NCBI GenBank assembly: GCA_036501025.1
Contig: DASYBB010000140.1
Location: 1 to 64,000, forward strand
Direction: 5' to 3'
Length of the DNA: 64,000 bases
From: DASUBV01 sp036501025
GTDB lineage: Bacteria; Actinomycetota; Actinomycetes; Streptosporangiales; Streptosporangiaceae
Shown: positions 60,997 to 64,000 of the stretch, one piece after another
Numbering within the stretch: the first letter of the stretch is position 1
How the letters are laid out: every line of letters starts with the position of its first letter
The notes under the pieces: model-generated
Told to the model about the DNA's origin: nothing
Database searches by the model: none
Seen by the model: only the letters and a program-made list of their open reading frames with translations
Made by a program: the position numbers and the translations under genes

Positions 60997-61836
60997 TCAG
61001 CGCGCCGCGGAGCAGGACCCGGAGACCGCGGCCCGCTCCTGCGGCCAGTAGGCCGGGAGGGCGCCGTAGGGGTTGGATCCGGTGTCCGGGGTGAGGAACA
61101 GGTACCCCGCGTTCCGCTCCCGGGCCAGGCGCACGGCGCTGGCCACGGCGGACTCCGGGGCGGCGTAGATGGTATGCGCGAACCGGCCGGGGGGGTAGCG
61201 GTCCACCCAGCCGGGCAGGGTGAGGCGCTGGTAGCTCGCGTACGAGCCCTCGAAGATCATGACCACGTTGGCCACCGAGAGGTAGCTCCGGTCCGGGACC
61301 GCGCCCGGGTTGATCCAGATGTCGGCGCCGGGGATGTTCTGGTGGATATAGCGCCCCAGGTCCCGGTAGTACCCGATTTGCCGGCTGCCCTCGGTCGGCG
61401 TCTGGTCCAGGAAGATGCCGCGCACGTGGTACCAGTCCCGGTAGTCCTGGACCTCCCGGCGGGCCTGCGCGGCCGGCAGCTGCGCGTAGTTGGTCCCGAT
61501 ATAGCCGATCACGCGCGAGCCGGCGTCGGCCGCCTCGCTGACGGCGCGGCGCAGGGCCGGGTCGGGCGCGGGGCCCGGCCCGGACGCCGGGTTCAGGATC
61601 ATCACCGCGGGTGCCCGGCCGTCGGTGACGGCCGCGCTCCAGTCCGGCGGCTCGAAGAAGGCGGGCACGAAGGACGACACCGGCCGGCCGGTCGCCGGGC
61701 AGGGGGCCGCCGCGCTGCCGCCCGCCAGCTTCAGGACCGCGATGACGGCGGCCGCCACGATGACCGCGGCCAGGGCCAGCGGCAGCGCGCGGGGCCGGCG
61801 GCGGCCGGGCGGGCCGGCGGCGGACGAGCTGGTCAC
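60997..61836 (-). CDS. Membrane-anchored spherulation-specific family 4 protein
   Basis: 279 aa. A basic N-terminus and one membrane helix (about 18-38) precede a TIM-barrel-like domain of the spherulin-4 family: FVPAFFEPPDW, VMILNPASGPG, VIGYIGTNY, DYRDWYHVRGIFLDQTP with Asp144, and VVMIFEGSYASY with Glu196. Spherulin-4 relatives include fungal Sph3 (GH135), a galactosamine-polymer hydrolase with Asp/Glu catalysis, so a glycoside hydrolase outside the membrane is likely. GTG/ATG start at 61836 overlaps the next spherulin gene by 4 bases. Confidence 0.82.
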   Translation of the reverse strand: MTSSSAAGPPGRRRPRALPLALAAVIVAAAVIAVLKLAGGSAAAPCPATGRPVSSFVPAFFEPPDWSAAVTDGRAPAVMILNPASGPGPAPDPALRRAVSEAADAGSRVIGYIGTNYAQLPAAQARREVQDYRDWYHVRGIFLDQTPTEGSRQIGYYRDLGRYIHQNIPGADIWINPGAVPDRSYLSVANVVMIFEGSYASYQRLTLPGWVDRYPPGRFAHTIYAAPESAVASAVRLARERNAGYLFLTPDTGSNPYGALPAYWPQERAAVSGSCSAAR

Positions 61837-62573
61837 GGGCCCGGCGGCCCGTCCGGGCGCAGGGCGGCCGGAAGGCGGTCATAGGGGTTGCCGCCGGTGC
61901 GGTCGGTGACGTAGACCGAGCCCGCCCGGCGGCGGCCCGCCAGCAGCAGGGCATTCTCCAGCTGCGGCCCGGGCACCCCGTAGACCACGTGGCAGAAGCG
62001 CTCCGGCGGCCAGGACCGCGTCCACTGGGGCATGGCCTGCTCCAGGTAGACCGACCACGGCCCCTCGAAGGTGCCGAGCACGTCGGCGTGCTGGGCGTAA
62101 CCCGGGTGCGGGTGCACCCCGTGGTTGAAGGCCACGGTCAGCGCACCCAGCTTCCGTGCGCGCCGGGCCAGCAGGGCGTAGTGGCGCAGGTCCTCCAGGC
62201 CGGCCGAGACCCGGTCAAACAGGACGCCGCTGACCCCGTACCAGTCGCGGTAGCGGCTGATGTCGGCCAGCGCGGCCCGCCGCGGGCGCCGGCCGTAGTT
62301 GGTGTCGACGTAGCCGGCCACGGCCACCCCGGCGTCCCGCAGCGGCTGCAGGACGCGCAGGTGGTCCGGGTCGGCGCCGTCGCCCGGCCCGCTGGCCGGG
62401 TTGAGGATGACCAGCCGGACCTGGTCCGCCTGCCGGGCCAGCTCGGCCCAGTCACCGGGGGCGGCCGCCGGGTGGAAGTACGCGGGCACCAGCAGGCGCG
62501 GCCGCCGCGGCCCGCCCAGGCGCAGGCTCGGCGCCGGCGGGGCGGCGCGCTGGTCAGCTGGCGGCCGGGGCAC
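61833..62573 (-). CDS. Second spherulation-specific family 4 protein
   Basis: 246 aa paralogue of the gene downstream: LLVPAYFHPAAAPGDW, VILNPASGPGDG, VAGYVDTNYG, YRDWYGVSGVLFDRVSAG with Asp120, DVLGTFEGPWSVY with Glu170. The Asp-Glu distance (50) is close to that in the paralogue (52). No signal peptide or membrane helix is visible, so it may be cytoplasmic or exported by other means. It overlaps the SDR gene upstream by 20 bases and its paralogue by 4. Function by analogy only: glycoside hydrolase of an amino-sugar polymer. Confidence 0.8.
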   Translation of the reverse strand: MPRPPADQRAAPPAPSLRLGGPRRPRLLVPAYFHPAAAPGDWAELARQADQVRLVILNPASGPGDGADPDHLRVLQPLRDAGVAVAGYVDTNYGRRPRRAALADISRYRDWYGVSGVLFDRVSAGLEDLRHYALLARRARKLGALTVAFNHGVHPHPGYAQHADVLGTFEGPWSVYLEQAMPQWTRSWPPERFCHVVYGVPGPQLENALLLAGRRRAGSVYVTDRTGGNPYDRLPAALRPDGPPGP

Positions 62574-63528
62574 GGCATTCCTCCCACAGGTCGGCCAGCG
62601 CGGCGGTCAGCTCGCGGCGCGGCTCCCAGTCCAGGTCACGACGAGCGAGGCCGATGTCGGCCTGCTGCCACGAGGTCCCGCCGGCCCCGGCTCCGGCGGT
62701 CCCGTCTCCGGCCGCTGGCGCGCCCTCGGTCACGGAGCCGTCATACCCGCTGATGGCCACGAGCTCCCGGACCAGGGTGCGGACCGGGACGCCGGTGCCG
62801 CTGCCGACGTTGATGACGGCCGCGGGCAGGGCGGCGGCGAGGGCGGCCGCCACGGCGGCATCGGCCACGTCCCGGGCGTCGACGAAGTCCCGGACGGCCC
62901 CCAGCGGGCCGAGGCGGACGTCGCTGCCGTCGGCGGCGGCCCGGCGCAGCTCGCCGACCAGCCGGCCGGGCAGGATGGTGTCCGGCGCGCCCGGCCCGAC
63001 CGGGTTGAAGACGCGCAGCACGACGGCGTCCAGCCCGGTGACCCGGCCCAGCTCGACCAGGCGGGTCGCGGCGAGCTTGGTCGCCCCGTAGGCGCCGGCC
63101 GGGCGGGCCGGGTCCGACTCGGCCACCGCGGTGCCCGGCTCGCTGGGCCCGTACTCGGCGGCCGAGCCCAGGTGCACCAGGCGGATCGACCGTCCGGTCC
63201 GGCGCAGCGCGCTGACCAGGGTGGCGGTCCCGGTCACGTTGGCCGCGGCCAGCGTGCCGACGTCCCCGCCGGTCGCCCCGGCGCAGTTCACCACCACATC
63301 GGGGGCCTGCTGCGAGAGCGTCGCGGCCACCGCGGCCGGCGAGTCGGTGGCCAGGTCGATGAGGCTGTGCTCGCACGAGCCCGGCAGCGGCGACCGGCCC
63401 GCGGTGCTGACGTCCAGCCCGGCGGCCGCGGCCGCGTCCCGGACATGGCGGCCCAGGTACCCGCTGGCCCCGATGATCATGATCGCGCGCGGCCGGCCGG
63501 CGAGATCCGGGGTGGAGCGGGGCCTCAC
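62554..63528 (-). CDS. NAD-dependent epimerase/dehydratase (extended SDR)
   Basis: 324 aa. Glycine motif IMIIGASGYLGRHV, NCAGATGGD, HLGSAAEYGPSEPG, catalytic YGATK with Tyr/Lys, LRVFNPVGPG, and VRDFVDARDVADAAV. Probably acts on a nucleotide sugar (epimerase, dehydratase or reductase); the substrate is not evident. GTG start at 63528 overlaps the upstream SDR stop by GTGA. Pairing with a second SDR suggests consecutive steps in making one activated sugar. Confidence 0.9.
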   Translation of the reverse strand: MRPRSTPDLAGRPRAIMIIGASGYLGRHVRDAAAAAGLDVSTAGRSPLPGSCEHSLIDLATDSPAAVAATLSQQAPDVVVNCAGATGGDVGTLAAANVTGTATLVSALRRTGRSIRLVHLGSAAEYGPSEPGTAVAESDPARPAGAYGATKLAATRLVELGRVTGLDAVVLRVFNPVGPGAPDTILPGRLVGELRRAAADGSDVRLGPLGAVRDFVDARDVADAAVAAALAAALPAAVINVGSGTGVPVRTLVRELVAISGYDGSVTEGAPAAGDGTAGAGAGGTSWQQADIGLARRDLDWEPRRELTAALADLWEECRAPAAS

Positions 63529-64000
63529 TGCTGGTACCCGGCGGGGTAGCGGGCCCGGTTGGCCGGGTCGGCGAACCAGTCGATGGTCGCGCGCAGGCCC
63601 TGCGCCCGGTCCACCGCGGCCCGCCAGCCGGTCCGCTCGGTCAGCTTGGACGGGTCGCAGACCAGGCGCATCACCTCGGAGTCCTTGGGCCGCAGGCGCT
63701 GGGCGTCCTCGACGATGTCGGCGTCGACACCCATGAGCGCGGCGATCTCGTGGGCCAGCGCGCCGATGGAAACGTCCACGCCGGGGCCGCAGTTGAAGGC
63801 CTCGCCGAGGACCGCCGAGCCCGGCGCCTCGCCCAGCGTGATGAACGCCTGCGCGGTGTCGGTGACGAAGCAGAAGTCCCGGGTCGGGTCCAGCGCGCCC
63901 AGCTTGAGCTGCTGCGCCCCGTCCGCCAGCTGGGTGATGACCTGCGGGATGACGGCCCGGTTCGACTGCCGGGGGCCGAAGGTGTTGAACGGCCGCAAGG
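63525..64000 (-). CDS. GDP-mannose 4,6-dehydratase-like SDR (5' end cut off)
   Basis: C-terminal 157+ residues of an extended SDR; the N-terminus with the Rossmann glycines lies beyond the window. The visible part starts LRPFNTFGPRQSNRAVIP, the segment after the catalytic YxxxK, and has RDFCFVTDTAQAFI and GVDADIVEDAQRLRPKDSEV, typical of GDP-mannose 4,6-dehydratase and related NDP-sugar enzymes. It is the most upstream gene of the visible cluster; overlap with the next SDR shows co-translation. Confidence 0.88.
   Translation of the reverse strand, partial: LRPFNTFGPRQSNRAVIPQVITQLADGAQQLKLGALDPTRDFCFVTDTAQAFITLGEAPGSAVLGEAFNCGPGVDVSIGALAHEIAALMGVDADIVEDAQRLRPKDSEVMRLVCDPSKLTERTGWRAAVDRAQGLRATIDWFADPANRARYPAGYQQ

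Overview
The window is 64 kb of very GC-rich, gene-dense DNA of actinobacterial (Actinomycetota) type. Support for this comes from the ShbA/SigD-type sigma factor, the AccA/AccD/AccE acyl-CoA carboxylase with its small epsilon subunit, GuaB3 beside GuaB, a deazaflavin (F420)-type oxidoreductase, an NnrE-NnrD fusion, a DUF222-HNH gene, a LpdA-type quinone reductase and frequent GTG starts. From memory, gene order matches two conserved blocks of Mycobacterium tuberculosis: fadE25-purE-purK-PH-birA-accD5-accE5-accA3-lpdA-amiA1, and guaB3-guaB2-sigD-groEL1-groES-tsaD-rimI-tsaB-tsaE-alr. The genus cannot be fixed from sequence alone. I saw no rRNA, tRNA, CRISPR array, transposase or integrase.

Layout. 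1-11.9 kb: acyl-CoA dehydrogenase (cut by the window start), SAM methyltransferase, purE/purK, a two-component pair, then an acyl-CoA carboxyltransferase, a 58-aa membrane protein, HMG-CoA lyase, enoyl-CoA hydratase, a PH-domain protein and biotin ligase. 11.9-20.6 kb: a polytopic membrane protein, a chromate transporter, then accD-NYN-accE-accA and a DUF5313-type gene. 20.6-28.2 kb: LpdA, GGCT-like protein, SoxR, M20 amidohydrolase, YbdK-type ligase, acyl-CoA mutase and its GntR regulator. 28.3-35.4 kb: D,D-carboxypeptidase, trpS, glpD, guaB3, guaB. 35.4-45.6 kb: sigma factor, groEL/groES with CIRCE, and the tsaD-rimI-tsaB-tsaE-alr housekeeping cluster. 45.6-55.5 kb: S9 peptidase, small genes, DUF222-HNH gene, folD, nnrE-nnrD and a histidine phosphatase. 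55.6-58.9 kb: an XRE-ImmA/IrrE protein with an overlapping partner, a RibD-C reductase and an atypical LuxR regulator. 59-64 kb: a glycan-type cluster on the minus strand, with a GT4 glycosyltransferase, a LuxR response regulator, two spherulin-4-like proteins and two SDR sugar-nucleotide enzymes; it runs off the end.

How the parts fit. Biotin ligase, AccA, AccD and AccE form a complete biotin-dependent carboxylase kit of propionyl-CoA type. The acyl-CoA mutase downstream could take methylmalonyl-CoA to succinyl-CoA, but its cobalamin-binding subunit is not in the window. The HMG-CoA lyase/hydratase/carboxyltransferase group fits leucine or branched-chain acyl-CoA breakdown.

Most promising less-described parts: (1) the spherulin-4 pair inside the glycan operon, which shares an Asp/Glu pair and may be a bacterial counterpart of galactosamine-polymer hydrolases; (2) the XRE-ImmA plus 209-aa partner module, whose promoter region carries three CCAGCAC boxes at an exact 16-bp period and a 9-bp inverted repeat; (3) a 28-bp near-perfect palindrome in front of the gntR-mutase operon.
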